Origin: Paramecium tetraurelia
Lineage: Eukaryota > Ciliophora > Oligohymenophorea > Peniculida > Parameciidae
Direction: 5' to 3'
Assembly: GCF_000165425.1 (NCBI RefSeq)
Contig: NW_001799625.1
Location: 296,119 to 360,118 of the forward strand
DNA: 64,000 nt
The notes under the pieces are model-generated. The model saw only the letters and a program-made list of their open reading frames with translations. It made no database searches and was not told the origin of the DNA. Below are positions 25,000 to 37,710 of this stretch, piece by piece. Both the position numbers and the translations under genes were made by a program. How positions within the stretch are numbered: the stretch's first letter is position 1; every line of letters begins with the position of its first letter.

Positions 25000-25564
25000 A
25001 TGAATCAGATTAATCCAGATTAAATCTTATCATCAGAAGAGATCAAGGCAGCGAAGGATGCCTTTGAAGCATATGATAAAATGGGCTATGGAACGTTGGA
25101 AGTTGAAGAATTGCAAAAAATACTTGAAGAATTTGGACATAAGCCAAGTAAAGAGGAGTTATAATAAATGATTATTTAAGTTGATGTGAAGAATAAAGGA
25201 TTTATTGGTAAAAGTGTTAAGTATGATTGAGACTTTGAGGATTTCAAGAGAGCAATAGCAATTTACAAAATCATAGAAGAGGATAACGAAGAAGATGACA
25301 CATGTAAGTTAACAATTATATTTGATAAGTGGATGCTTTTGTGGCTATGGGAGGGAATGCTGATAAAAGTGGAACTGTGGATGCAACAAAGTTGATACAA
25401 GTAAGGATTATTATTATTTAGATTATTAAATCTGATTTCAAGATGACAATTGATATTGAAGTAAAGATGCATAAATATGTACTTAGAGATTGATTAATGA
25501 AATGGATCGTGACAAATCAGGTTAGATATCATATTAAGAATTTAAAAACTTACTCTCTGATTGA
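25000..25564 (+). CDS. Calmodulin/centrin-like EF-hand protein
   Basis: The product is 155 residues with four introns (24, 26, 21 and 26 nt). There are two EF-hand pairs. The first loop is degenerate (DKMGYGTLEVEE) and the second (DVKNKGFI...) weak. The third (NADKSGTVDATK) and fourth (DRDKSGQISYQE) have good calcium-binding loops. It resembles axonemal and basal-body calmodulin-like light chains more than true calmodulin, but I cannot name the ortholog. The 21-nt intron is a multiple of three without TGA, so retention would add seven residues silently. Confidence 0.85.
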
Positions 25565-25773
25565 AAGATGAAGAATATTATAAATATATATACAAAATGC
25601 TTGAGATTTGACTCATATATTTTCTTGATAATTGTATTTAAGAAATAATTATTTGTTTGTTAATTTAACGATGTCGAAGTGGTTAGACTTGGGTTTGACT
25701 TGTACACAAATTAGTTTCAAGACACAACAATCTGTTTCATGTATTGTAACATTCATCAATCCAAGATAGTCCA

Positions 25774-26641
25774 ATGAATTGTGTCTTCGAACTTGATGGG
25801 CGCAAATTGTATTTAGGAAATATCAATGCTGCAAATGACTCCTCTTATCTAAGAAAACATGATGTCGGTGCTGTGTTGTCTGTCATAGACACCAGTGATA
25901 TCAAATTGGAAAAGTCAGTTATTCATCTAGTAATTAAATTCATTATCATTTTAGTGGATTGCAGCCGAAGATTGTGAAAAAGTTCAACTAATAAGATATT
26001 TTGATTAGGCCTCTAATTTTATACAGGATAATCTTAGACATACAAATGTGTTAGTTCATTGTTATGCTGGCATATCAAGATCTAGTTCATTGATTATTGC
26101 CTACCTGCTCAAATGCTAAGGTTATTCATTAAAAGAAGCATTAACCAAATTGAAATGTTAGAGACCTTAAGTTGATCCAAACGATGGGTTTTTGGAACAA
26201 TTAAAATAATATGAAGAAAAACTGAAACAAAGCAAAACTCGTCCCAATTCTAGTCTCAATAAAAGTGATAGCAAATATTTAAGCTTGAGCTCAAGTGTTG
26301 AAAAATAATCTTCACTCCCAAAAACTAGATAGAGCATTTCAAACTTCAATATTTATAGTAATCTTAATTCTTAAGTGACTAAAACTAATATTAGAAATCT
26401 TTAATTAACTACAACTGCGATTCCCAAAGCAAAATCAAGCTTTTTAGAAAAAAGTTGTAGTCCTTCTAATATCAACACATAAAATAACTCAGGAAAGACA
26501 TTCTTTTCGAATTCGAAGCTTGAAGATCCTTGGAAACAATACTAAAAAATAAAAAATTAAGAAACTACATGGAATAAATCAATTTTAGGAATGAAAAATA
26601 TTTATAGCAATCACAGTAGATAACATTCTTTGAACCATTGA
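25774..26641 (+). CDS. Dual-specificity protein phosphatase
   Basis: The product is 280 residues with one 25-nt intron. MNCVFELDGRKLYLGNI is the usual start of small ciliate DUSPs. The catalytic signature is HCYAGISRSSS at residues 87-97, with Cys88 the nucleophile and the Arg present. RPQVDPNDGFLEQL follows, typical of atypical or MKP-like DUSPs. The C-terminal 130 residues are Ser/Asn/Gln-rich and probably disordered. No kinase-interaction (rhodanese) domain is present. The substrate is unknown. Confidence 0.92.
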
Positions 26642-28570
26642 AATTGATTATTTTATAAATAAGAGTTTACTAAATATAAATTATAATTATTATCTGCTTA
26701 AAGCTGAAATTATAATGGTTAGAATAATGTTAAATATGTCTTCTAAGAATTTATTTCTTAATAGTCAATTGTTAATTTATTGAATGATGACTGGCCTTTA
26801 TTAGACAAACTGAATTATTTTATAAAATTTAAAATCAAATAACAATTAATTAAACAAAAGTTTTTAATTGATTTCAATACAAGTGCTTGTAATTTGGCTA
26901 CATTGATTTATTTTAAACTCGGCTACCATTTTTGATATGTTATTTCAAATTTTTTTAAAATCATATTTATTCTAAATCTTTTATTTCTTTTAATTAAATT
27001 ATATAAAGAAGGAAATTATTAATTATTTAATTTCAATCACAAAAAATTGATCTACATTTACTTATGTCAAACCTCTCATGAAACCAATTTATTGCTTACT
27101 CAATTTCTTGTTTGCTTATCCATTTATCCTCATTATAAATAATATTATTTTTTTAATTGGCGAATTAAGTTAATATTTAAATTTTTAAATTTTCCTCATT
27201 TAATTAACACCATTTTATATATATTCTTTAATTTTGACGGATTTAACATATTAAATAATCAGAATTCAGATTCTCGTTCTAAAAATATTTCTATTTTCAT
27301 TATATTTGCTTCTATTTTGTGAGAGGAATTGCATTTCAGCTATTCAAACCGAGCATCCAAATTATTTAGTCATCTTCTTATTGTTAATAGACATTGTGAT
27401 TAAATTTTAGCGGCTCAAATAGTTACATAAAAATAGGTTTGATACTGTTTAATCGGATCAGAGACAGATAATTATATGAAATAATGTGAACATTTGTAAT
27501 GGACATTCATAATATATTTGTTTTTTGAATATATAATAATCTAAGGGTTTGTTGATGTAGTATATTATTGAATTAAATCTAATACTATTCTCAATGAAAA
27601 TTATCATTATCATCTCTTTTTAAATTACCATAATCAGTCATGATGTTGAAATTTATGATCAAGAAAATACTTCCATTGTAGTAATTCATCTGTTATTTCT
27701 TAAATACTTCCTTTTCTTAACTTTCTTTTATCGTTAGCTTTGTTTAAGTGTGGTGTTTATCTAGACTACTTAATTTTGGGTAACATAAGTGGACTGTGCT
27801 CTTCCTCGACTGGACTATTGTCACCACTCATAATAAATTAGTTTATGGCTTTAAATGGAAACACTTGCATGTTAAAATAATATTCCAAAAGTAAATAAAG
27901 CAATTAAAATGAATACTATAAATTATGTTATCCATTTGAATAAAAATATGAGAATTGATCAAAATTATAAAAATGATTTTAAAATTCCCAAATACAATAT
28001 TTTAATGTATTAATATATAAATTCATTCGGAACATTATAAAATAAATTTTTTTGCAAATCTATTCGTTATTTGTAATTGCGATAACTATTCAATTTATTC
28101 CCTTGTCTATCAAGGAGATCCTGATAGACAACAATAATTAAAACGTTTTATTGTGAATTACTCTTCTCACTTAGATTCTTGGATTGCCGCTTATTTCAAT
28201 TTGTAATAAAATTAAATTTGGATAGGATATATTGGTATAAACAGTAAATATGTTTTACCTTATTGTAAGCGATTTATAAAATAATAAACAATACCAGAAA
28301 ATACAATATCAAATAATAATACACTTATAATTATTATTGAGTTGACGAAAATTAAAATAAATGGAACTTGAATGTCACAGAATTGCTGCTTTTCCTCTAG
28401 TACTCCTACTATTACTGACAAGAGCTTAACTTTACAAATATAGATTAATAATATTCACAATAGTCAACATTCATCATTGCAAGAATATATATGTATAGTT
28501 GAATTCTGATTATAATAATTTTACTAATTTTTTAAATTAATTGCTAATATTATTATTATGTTTTCTTTCA
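26642..28570. other. 1.9-kb gene-poor stretch
   Basis: This is the longest empty interval in the dense half of the window. It is AT-rich with scattered GC-richer islands near 27.35-27.45 and 27.75-27.85 kb. I find no coding frame, tRNA or convincing snoRNA boxes. A non-coding RNA cannot be excluded by eye. Confidence 0.35.
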
Positions 28571-29376
28571 TCAGACAGGTGGCTTTATCCCTGAAACAGA
28601 CTATCTCACAGTTGAACCCGATGTTTTCACAACTGATTTGGTGACTGTTGTTGATGAAGTCACAATCTAAATTAAAAAAAGATTGTAATACCTTCTGTTT
28701 CTTCAATGCCTCTAATTCTATTTCTGCATTCATTAATTTCTCTTGAGTTTCATTGTAATCATGATTTATTTCTTAAAACTTTCTCTTCCATACTTCTGCT
28801 TCATTGTTGACTTCAGTAATTCTTTATGTCACTGTTTCGCTTTGAGTTTGCTGAATCAATAATCTCAACCTTTCATTTTCATCTTCCAATTCATGAACCT
28901 ACACCTATAAGAATTGCTAATACTCTTGTATTGTCCATTTACTTAACAACTTCTACAGTCTTTTTCTTTTCCAATTCGGCAATCAATTTTTATAAATACA
29001 ACACTTCATCTCTCCATGGAGCCTCAATTTCTTCTCTGGACACAACTCCCAATCTCACTACTGCCTATTATTAGGGTGGACAGCAAGATTAAGCATTTGA
29101 TCCGCACTATATGTTCGATCCACAACCTCCAAGTTATATTGATTGTCCAGGATTGAATGCTGTTTACATTTGATAATGTGTAGATAGCACTTTGCTTTAG
29201 TACGAATTTTGTTTGCCTTTTTTATGCCAAAATTAATAAGCATCAGGTCTCTCTGATTTCAAGTAGGTTGTGGTCTAGGTCTAATTATAGAAATTTACAT
29301 ATTGAGTCTAAGGAAGAGTAACTTACTTTCTTTCCTAAACAGTGGATTCTTAACGAAATGTTGTAAAATTACTCAT
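28571..29376 (-). CDS. Coiled-coil protein, function unknown
   Basis: The product is about 251 residues. The start is ATG 29376-29374 (MSNFTTFRQESTVQERK) and there are two 25-nt introns. Residues 1-110 are Gln/Thr-rich with a cysteine cluster (CGSNIQCGSNAQSCCPPQQQ). Residues about 115-225 form a long heptad-rich coiled coil (PWRDEVLYLQKLIAELEKKK, later ELEDENERLRLLIQQT). The tail is Ser/Thr/Val-rich. The composition fits a cytoskeletal or cortical fibre protein, but I recognise no family. Confidence 0.75.
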
Positions 29377-30314
29377 ATCTTTAATATATAAATTCTATAA
29401 TTAAATATGAATAAAGCAGAATCAGATTGAATATTCTCTTTAGAGGAGGTAAAATTTATTGCATTAAGTCTGTATAATGATTAGAATTACTGTAACCAAT
29501 GGATGTTTATAAACGTAAAATTAAAAGCAAAATACAAATGTGTCTTATTTGCAAACAATAACTAGACTATAATTCTAAAGAAAATATTAGTTTTCAATGG
29601 GCGGAATAACAATTAAATAACAATACTTAAATAGTTTATTCATTATCAAGTTAATTATATCGCTTCTTGTTAAGAAATAAAGGATATCTATTAATTTTAA
29701 ACGACGCCTAAATTTCAATATATTATTTCTTTCTTGCTGAATGATATGTATTTACATAATACTAATAATATAGTTACGAAGAGTGAGAATGCACTTTATA
29801 TTAAAAATTTTTTAAAATTAAGTACAAATTTAAGAATAAATAAATGAACATGATGATTATATTTTGCTGGATTCTTAAAGTAATATTACAATGATAAATC
29901 AAGAGATAAATAGGAATCACTATGATATGTTAATTTTAGCAATTTTACACTAGATCACTAGGTGAAAATTAAACCTTAGATATATTTAAAATAAAGATTA
30001 TAATCTATCAACAATTAATAGTTTACTGACATAATTCCTCTAGAGCACAAAACTTAAAAAGGGAATAATAGCAAATGAATAAAAAGGATTTTAATGAATT
30101 TTACGAATTGTATTTTATTATAAAAACAATAAATTATTCTATTGGATGCTAAACAAAAAGTAGTAATTAGATTGAGCATAAGATTAATAAAACAACGATA
30201 TGAAAGAAGTGATGAGAATAAAGAAGAAAGTCAGATAATAGGATAAATATCTGTTGTGTTATGTTGATGTAAAAAACTGTGTTGTGACTGATAATTTAAT
30301 ATCATTATGATAAC
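29377..30314. other. AT-rich intergenic region, nothing recognised
   Basis: About 940 bp between two minus-strand genes. No coding frame or structured element that I can support. Confidence 0.4.
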
Positions 30315-31623
30315 TCATTTTGCTAAATTGGTTTTTAATACTTCTGCTACTTTCTAGATGAATTCTAAAGTATTCAAGTATTAATCTCTTGGGACACTAA
30401 AAGATAGAAATATTGATGTACTTCATTGTATTATGAACACAAATGGCCAAATCCTTAGTCATGAATCCTTTTTCGACTGCTTCAATTATACTTGCTTCAA
30501 GTGTATTGCAAAATCTTTCTAATTCTTTATTGTTATCTAATTTGGCTCTATGTAATAACCCTCTTGTCCAAGCATAGATACTGGCAATCGAATTAGTTGA
30601 AGTTTCCTTGCCTTATTAATGTAATCTATAATGTCTAGTAACAGTTCCATGTGCAGCTTCAGCTTCAACACATCCATCTGGACTAACTAATACACTTGTC
30701 ATCAAACCAAGTGATCCAAAACCTTATGCCAATGTATCAGATTGAACATCTCCATCATAATTCTTGCAGGCCCAAACAAATCCACCTTCACTCTTGATCA
30801 TATATGCAACCATGTCATCAATCAATCTATGTTCATACCAAATCTTCTTAGCATCGAAATCAGCCTTATACTTAGTATCATATAAGTGTTAGAAGATGTC
30901 TTTGAATCTTCCATCATAAACTTTAAGAATAGTATTCTTGGTTGATAAATAAAGGGGATATCCTAGTTCAATTGCATGTTAGAAGCAAGCATGAGCAAAT
31001 GCTGTTATTGATTCATCAGTATTATACATGGCCATAGCAACACCTCCTGTGCCTTAGAAATCGAACACTTCAACTCTTTATGGTTCACTTCCATCTTTTG
31101 GTGTGAATAACACTTCAAATTTTCCTTCCTTTTAGAAACGGAGATCTGTAGCCTTATATTAGTCACCAAATGCATGACGACCAATAATTATTGGCTTAGT
31201 CCATCCTGGGACAAGTCTAGGAATATTCTTAATCAAAATAGGTTCTCTGAACACTGTTCCATTGAGGATGTTTCTAATAGTACCATTTGGAGACTTCCAC
31301 ATATATTTAAGGTTGAATTCCTTCACTCTTGCCTCGTCTGGAGTACTAAGAGAATTAATATAAATCCATACATTGTAGCGCACTTGATGCCTACTTTGCA
31401 CTCTTGAATTGCCTTTGCACATTCAACAGTGACCTTGTCATCAGTCTGGTCTCTATTCTCCATTCCCAAATCGTAATATTTGATTGGAATATCCAAAAAA
31501 GGAGTGATGAGATATTCTTTAATCCAAGCCCAAATAACCTTTCATATATATTTAAATTACTCTAGTCATTTCGTCTCCATCCATCTCTACAACTGGGTTA
31601 TCAACCTTGATTTTTGCGTCCAT
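30315..31623 (-). CDS. NADP-dependent isocitrate dehydrogenase (cytosolic type)
   Basis: The product is 411 residues with introns of 22, 26 and 25 nt, starting [20 protein letters not shown]. Conserved blocks of the eukaryotic homodimeric IDH1/2 type are [87 protein letters not shown], and [12 protein letters not shown] for NADP binding. It converts isocitrate to 2-oxoglutarate with NADPH production. There is no presequence, and it ends LAK rather than a peroxisomal SKL-type signal, so a cytosolic location is likely. Confidence 0.96.
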
Positions 31624-32151
31624 TACTAATAATTTTAATATTATGATGCGAAATTTGATGAGACTTTATGAATGACGATTATAAAATTGTTTAATAAGAT
31701 ATTTTCGATTAATTAAATATAAATGAATTATATATTAAATTTCAATTACATTCTAATCAAATAGATTAACTTAATCCTAAAACTCTTCATTTCAATACTA
31801 AAATGACCATCTATATCCTCTCATTGAATTTTTCAAAGTCTATTATAATTTATATTTGATAAAATAACATAGATCATAATATACGTATTTTCAAAAAGAA
31901 TAAATAAATAAATTTCCATCTATTAAATAAAGCATTGATACTATTTTAAAATAATTAAATTGAATAAATCATATTAGATTGACAATAAATTAGTGTAATT
32001 GTCTATTTTAATAGAATAATTAAAAATCTTTTCAGGAAATTAAATCTTAAGAATTAATTAAGAGTTTAACAGGAGAAATACTGTGTTTATATAACTTAGT
32101 ATTACTTTTTAGAATTAATTTCATAATTTAACGAATTATAAAATTAAGTTA
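31624..32151. other. AT-rich intergenic region between divergent genes, nothing recognised
   Basis: About 530 bp; presumably shared promoter region for isocitrate dehydrogenase (minus) and the assemblin-like gene (plus). No other element seen. Confidence 0.4.
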
Positions 32152-32939
32152 ATGTTAAATTCAAAATTTACTGTGAAAAGAGAACCATTAAAGGAAAGGT
32201 TTCTTTAAATAACAAACAAATTAAATAATCTTGATATTAAACAGGGGACAAGTAAAGCTCATCGAATTGATAAGCTAAATGAGAGAAGCTACAAAATAGA
32301 TGAAAGAATCAGAGCAATCAAAGAAAATTACAATAAATAAGTTTTATAGTTAAAAGAACAAGCCTAAGAGCTCTCTGATTAAATTGATTAGGAAAGACAA
32401 GAATTCAAATAATAGCATAATTAGTATTCTCAAAAATTATCTAATTTGGAGAAGTCCTCATATAAACAATTATAAATTGAATAAAGTGAAAGGGTAGATG
32501 GAATTAATTAATTGTAATCTTACATAAATGAAAAGGTAGTGTATTTTAGAATATTTAGATTACATTCATTAAATCAGATTTAACAATTGAATCAAAGTTA
32601 AGAGAAGAACAAATTGATGAACTCTAAAGAGGATTGGAAAATCAATTACCTAAGATTAATTAATAAATCAAAAGTGAAACAGAAGATAGAGAAATATTTG
32701 ATAAGCAGATTTTGAAAAAAAGTAGTGTTGAAATGAATAAATTGTCTAATTAGTTAACTGATATTTCAAGATAGACCTTAGAATAAGAAAATGAAATAAT
32801 TGGAATGTTATAAGACTTAATTATAAGAACTAAAGGAGATTTAAAATAATTGTCTGAAGAAAGACAGGAGAAAGAAGAAGAAATAGTTAATTTAATTGAA
32901 AAAACTTGTGATAGAATGGTTTAAGCATCATTAATTTGA
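32152..32939 (+). CDS. SF-assemblin/beta-giardin-like fibre protein
   Basis: The product is 254 residues with one 23-nt intron. It starts with a short basic head followed by an almost continuous coiled coil. Its opening (LKERFLQITNKLNNL), the segment KAHRIDKLNERSYKIDER, and the segmented heptads match the SF-assemblin family. That family forms striated fibres (kinetodesmal or infraciliary fibres in ciliates). It has no catalytic or EF-hand motif, which fits a structural protein. Confidence 0.8.
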
Positions 32940-33325
32940 TTATTAATTTTAATTTTTAAGAATTTTAGTAAATACCATTTGTCAATTTTTTTAATAAACT
33001 TTATTTTGATTATTAATTTCCTACTTACTTGATAAAGTTATTAATTATGTTATTATTTAAAGTGATTTGTAAAAATAATGTAATATGAATATTTTAAACA
33101 TCTAAAAATCAAATAGACAAACCTATTGATTTTTAGTTTATTGATAATTAATTGAAATTCTTAATATCTATTTCATTTATCATGGCAAGTTGTTTTATTT
33201 GATAATTTAATATTAGAGATTTAAAAGGATTTCATTTTCATTAAGTAGAGAATACTCAGAGATTTTTTCATAAATTATATATTAGATTTGAAAAAATTCC
33301 AGAAATCGTTGAATAATATATTTGT
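32940..33325. other. AT-rich intergenic region between convergent genes, nothing recognised
   Basis: About 390 bp between the stops of the assemblin-like gene and the Ulp1-like gene. No coding frame seen. Confidence 0.4.
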
Positions 33326-36300
33326 TCAAAATGGAAATTAATTTTCTTCAAGTAAATGAAATAAATTATCATCTTCATTATATCCAATTTTAACTATTAA
33401 ATCATGGAAGATCTTTTTCAAAACTTATATTTAATATTAATCAACTACAATTTCTGAGTTATGACCATGCTTAACCAAATGAAGAATAATATACAATGCG
33501 TACAATCCACTATAATCATAATTTAAACTCTAACCAAAACTATTAGCATCATTCACAACTCCAAATTAATAACTAAACCTACCCAATTCTTCTCTGGGTT
33601 TCTTCAATTTGATTTCGAATTCATATTACAAAAACGAAATCACATTTTTCATATATGGATTCTTCTCTGGATTTATATATTGAGGATCCTTAATCCTTAA
33701 AGACAGTGATGATAGTAAATAGCAATAGCATGTTTTTCGTTTGAGATTGACAAAAACTATTGAATATTCAGTAGGATATTCAACGATAGGTACCACTAAC
33801 CAATCGAAAATATCAAAAATTGTTTCATCTTACCCTGTGTATTCAAATGTAAATTGATTAGCCTCGAAATAATTAATTCTAAAAGTGGAATGGATTAAAT
33901 TGAAACATAATGTTTAATAAAATTAAGTTGGAAACAATTTAACATTAGTGCTATAATGATGAAATACATTATTGTTTTTTCGTTGATGATAGGATTTTTC
34001 TTCAAAAAACTTTAGTAAAAAATTAAAGATCAAATTGTTTACTCTACCATCCCTATAAAATTGTTACATCATAGGCACTTCTAATTTCATTCCATATCTT
34101 TTGGCAGCTATATTGCTTTTTATAAAGAATTCAGAAGTTTGCCTTCTGATTGTTGGCAAATTGATTGATTGGTTTTTTAAAGTGCTTTCTTCTTTTAATT
34201 TTGGAAATTCATAATCAACATTTGGAGTACTTACATCCATTTATTCCATTTGTTTTTATACGTAATCCTATCTTCTTAAAAGGGTATCTTAAAGAGATTC
34301 TTCATTTTCTTCTCCTTAAATCATGTCATTAATCATTCTTAAAATTGATTGATCGTCATGTAATATTGTGCTATAATTTTATAAGTTAGAGCTGTAAACA
34401 ACACTTTAAGTATTAGTGCTCTTACTTTATACAGTATCTAAAACTTCATCAATTGTCATCTTTTTGCGTTATTCTAAATATTTCTTTATTTTCCCATTGA
34501 GTCTAAATACTTCTTGTAACTTCTAAATTTCTAAATCTTTATCCACATCGTCATTAATTAATTCATGATAATATTCATTCAGTTCTTCTTAGATCTTGGC
34601 TAATCTATCCTAATTGTCCATATATTGCTATGGATTATCTATTGATTTTTTCTTTTTATTGAATAAATCTGAAAATTCATCTTCATCATATTCTTCACTT
34701 CTCTAAGTTTCAATAATTGGTTCTTATTTATGAAGAGCAGAACTATTTTTTATTGTACCTACTTTGGTTCCAGATTATAAGACAGTTTTTTTTCCAGTGA
34801 AAGTCCTGGAAGTTGGTTTCGCCAATTAAATTGAAGTCTCACTTGTTTAGGATTTAGGTGACTAATCAGATTAAGGTTTGCTTTTACTAAATAAAGAAGA
34901 TTTTTTTGAAATTGGTTCTTACTGTTCAGACTTTTAATCAGAAGCAACAGATTTCTATGGAGAATTCATAGGTGACTATTACTAAGCTATTTATGACCTA
35001 TTTCTAAATGAACTAACAAATGTCTTTTTTTATTAAGGAGTTTATTCTTCTATATTTTTATTAGATTTCTATTGTGGTGTATCGTTATTAGTATTAGTGT
35101 TATTTCTAAATCTACCAAATCTATTAGCCCCACCTTAAGATGGCGTATTTTAAACTTCATTTTATTGAGATTGTGCTTATGGAGTTTATGCTATTTAAGG
35201 AATAGTTATTTTCCTTTTTGAGGCTATTTATATTGATTTTTAACTTGAAACAACAGTTTATTACATCTTAATTAAAGCCCAAACCAGCTTTTATCTCAGT
35301 TATCTTTTCTCTGAAAAACCAAATTTTATTTTATCAGGTAGAATCGCTTAAGTATATTACCAAAGCCAATTTATAACATACTCAGTTCCATCTGTACTAT
35401 CTGTATAACTTTAGAGTATATAATTTGGCGTTGGGTTACTGTATGTTACTAAAGATGATATCACTTTATCAAAGGAATTTTTCAATTCATCTTTAGTAAC
35501 ATTTTTATTTTGAAGATCTATGATGTCCAAAGTCTTTTAAATCATGTGATAGATGGCAAACACCCATCTTGTATTTTTGATATACTACAAAATAATCAAT
35601 CTTTGATTTTCAGCACCTTATCTTCTCCTTGGTTTAAAGATTACTTCGAATTCTTCGCAGATTTCATCTCCATTTGCTACTACAAAAAAAGGAATTAGAG
35701 GTGTTTTACTCTGTAAGTCAAAATAATATAGATATGATAACCAAAAAGCTATCATATGAGGCTTTGATTTTCCAGACTTTTATAATAATTCAAAATCAGC
35801 CTATTAAACTTCAATACCTGTCCAATATCCGGTTAGAAATGGCTCTAGATTAGTATTCTAATATTATTTAATTTCATTTTCATTCCATTAAACTAATGCT
35901 GGCAATAAAGGGTAATCAACATGTTATGATTTTTCACCTCTAAAAAATAACCATAGCAATTGACTTTTCAATTTTACCTTATCATTTGGCTACAATTTAA
36001 CAAATGATTGCCCTTTAACTATTGTTTAATACAGATAATTTATGATGTACATCCCTCCATCTGTTGTTTTATCTTCCTAATATACATAATTCACTGTCTT
36101 GAATGACACCTTAGCCAACCCTGTTTTTTTTAATAACTGCTCATATGCTTTTTTTAAGTCATCCTTCGTCTTATTTTTCTAGAGATCCACGATATCTAAA
36201 ATAGTTGTTTTTAAATTATAAATTCCAGTCACCCATCTGTCATTCCAATAGAATATAAGAATGTAGTTAATAGGATCTCCCTTTTACTGATTTTTTCTTA

Positions 36301-36601
36301 ATAAAGGATTCAATTATTCTACAAGATCTAACATTTGTCTTTAATAGGCTAAGTAATACTAATGGACTGTTTTAGAACGCTTTTAAAGGTAATTGATAAA
36401 GTAGATCATGCTTTTAAAATTCATTTTTCCATCATTGGTCAATTTTAACACATCATCATAAGTAATGTGCACACCCAATACTAAATCATCAATGTACATA
36501 ATTTCGTCTGGTGCTGTTGTCAATTATTAGGCTGATTCTGAAAAATTTTCATATAAATCATTGAATTCCTCATCTTCAAATTCACTTAAAGAAATATTCA
36601 T
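33326..36601 (-). CDS. Large protein with three degenerate Ulp1/C48-like segments
   Basis: This is a single exon of 1,091 residues; ATG 36601-36599, TGA 33328-33326. Three segments each follow the outline of a Ulp1/SENP cysteine-protease core: an N-x-x-I-x-F-Y helix, a strand like HWxLxVID, then an N-x-D-C-G-like turn. Segment 1 (about 30-210) has WVTGIYNLKTTILDIVDL and ends DGGMYIINYL. Segment 2 (about 270-430) has WVFAIYHMIQKTLDIIDL and ends DGTEYVINWL. Segment 3 (about 800-1,090) has PIVEYPTEYSIVFVNL and GQSLNYDYSGLYALYI. None keeps the catalytic Cys (Gly, Gly/Thr, Ser) or the His-Trp. Residues 440-760 are low-complexity Ser/Gln-rich. Probably a non-catalytic SUMO/ubiquitin-like binding or scaffold protein. 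The Ulp1 assignment is from pattern only. Confidence 0.6.
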
Positions 36602-36659
36602 TTAAAATTATAAAAATCATAATGGAATTCCCACTCTTAACCAAAATTCACATAATACA

Positions 36660-36839
36660 ATGCAAAGATCTCCAAAAATGACACCAATACAAGTCTTAGG
36701 AGTTTAAAATAAATAAGATGGTTATCAAGTTCTAAACTCAAATACCTATTAAAATAACACAAAAAATATATATAGATCAGTCTTAAATACTTTATTCATT
36801 CTAATTCATAATGAGCTGAGTAAATATTCATCATTGTGA
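36660..36839 (+). CDS. Possible small hypothetical protein
   Basis: The 59-codon ORF (MQRSPKMTPIQVLGVQNKQ...) has Gln/Asn/Tyr composition and codon use like real local genes, followed by TGA. It starts 58 bp from the ATG of the divergent Ulp1-like gene. It matches no family I know and could be the remnant of a longer gene. Confidence 0.35.
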
Positions 36840-37249
36840 TAAATAAGAGAAATTTTCAATTTTTACTATTACAATTATAATTTAAATAATTATGGGTTTT
36901 GAGGACAATCTAAAAATTCAAAGCTTGCTCGAATTTCTCATAACTCCATTTATTGCTCTCAAAGATAAGTACATTTTAGTAAGTTATGTTTTGATGGTTT
37001 GGTTCTTTATGGCAATTTGAAACACTAAATTTTATTGATGGTCAATAAGCACACTAATATATTATCGTTATGAATTTTATGAGATATTAAAATGATAAAT
37101 TTGAGTAATGGAAAAATTATGATTGTAAGAATAATTACATATTATATCACTGAAATTAATTGGTTTATTAATATTTATGGGTTTGTTTAATAATTGCATG
37201 TATAAATGTGAGTATTTTTAGATTTTGTTTATTTAATAAAAATATTGTA
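36840..37249. other. AT-rich region with one short hydrophobic ORF
   Basis: A 42-codon ORF at 36892-37020 on the plus strand encodes a hydrophobic end (SYVLMVWFFMAI) but has no other support. Nothing else is seen before the next hypothetical gene. Confidence 0.3.
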
Positions 37250-37567
37250 ATGATATCTGAGTTTGATTTTAACTATTATCCACTCCAATTATACGATTTA
37301 CAGATACCATTGACATCATAATTGCAATTCGAAAATTTCAATGAAAATGATGTTTCGGCAAGAAAGTTAAGAGTTAGCTCTCAATGTTTAATTTTAAAAA
37401 AGTATGAGATATTGTTATAAACTTCTAGAAAAATAAGACGTAAGCAAAAAAGACCTTCACTCTTAAAAATTGATGAAACCGCTAGAAATGTGAAAATCTA
37501 CAATTTGGGTCCTAGCCAAACAAACTTAGAGTGTACAAATGATGAGTAAAAATAAATTAACGACTGA
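37250..37567 (+). CDS. Hypothetical protein, 105 residues
   Basis: Single exon, ATG 37250 to TGA 37565-37567. The first half is acidic and hydrophobic (MISEFDFNYYPLQLYDLQI), followed by a strongly basic patch (TSRKIRRKQKRPSLLK) that could be a nuclear localisation signal. The tail is polar. Codon use resembles neighbouring genes. No family recognised. Confidence 0.5.
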
Positions 37568-37710
37568 GAACCATTACTAAAATTAGAACATCCTTGATCT
37601 TGATTAATTTATATATTATGTTATACTTCATAGATTGAGATCATTTATATAAGATTTGATAATAAAATAATACTAAAATGAACTTAATATATAAATATTA
37701 TTACAAAAAA

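Noticed and set aside
25672-25773. tRNA-like stretch with an A-box-like TGGTTAGACTTGG
   Set aside because: No B-box (GGTTCGANTCC) follows at the right distance, and no acceptor stem could be paired. It is more likely the 5' flank of the phosphatase gene.
27620-27860. C/D-box-like snoRNA signals (ATGATGT, CTGA-like)
   Set aside because: The C box is imperfect and no terminal stem or antisense element could be shown by eye.
31174-31407. 77-codon ORF on the plus strand
   Set aside because: It is a shadow of isocitrate dehydrogenase on the opposite strand.
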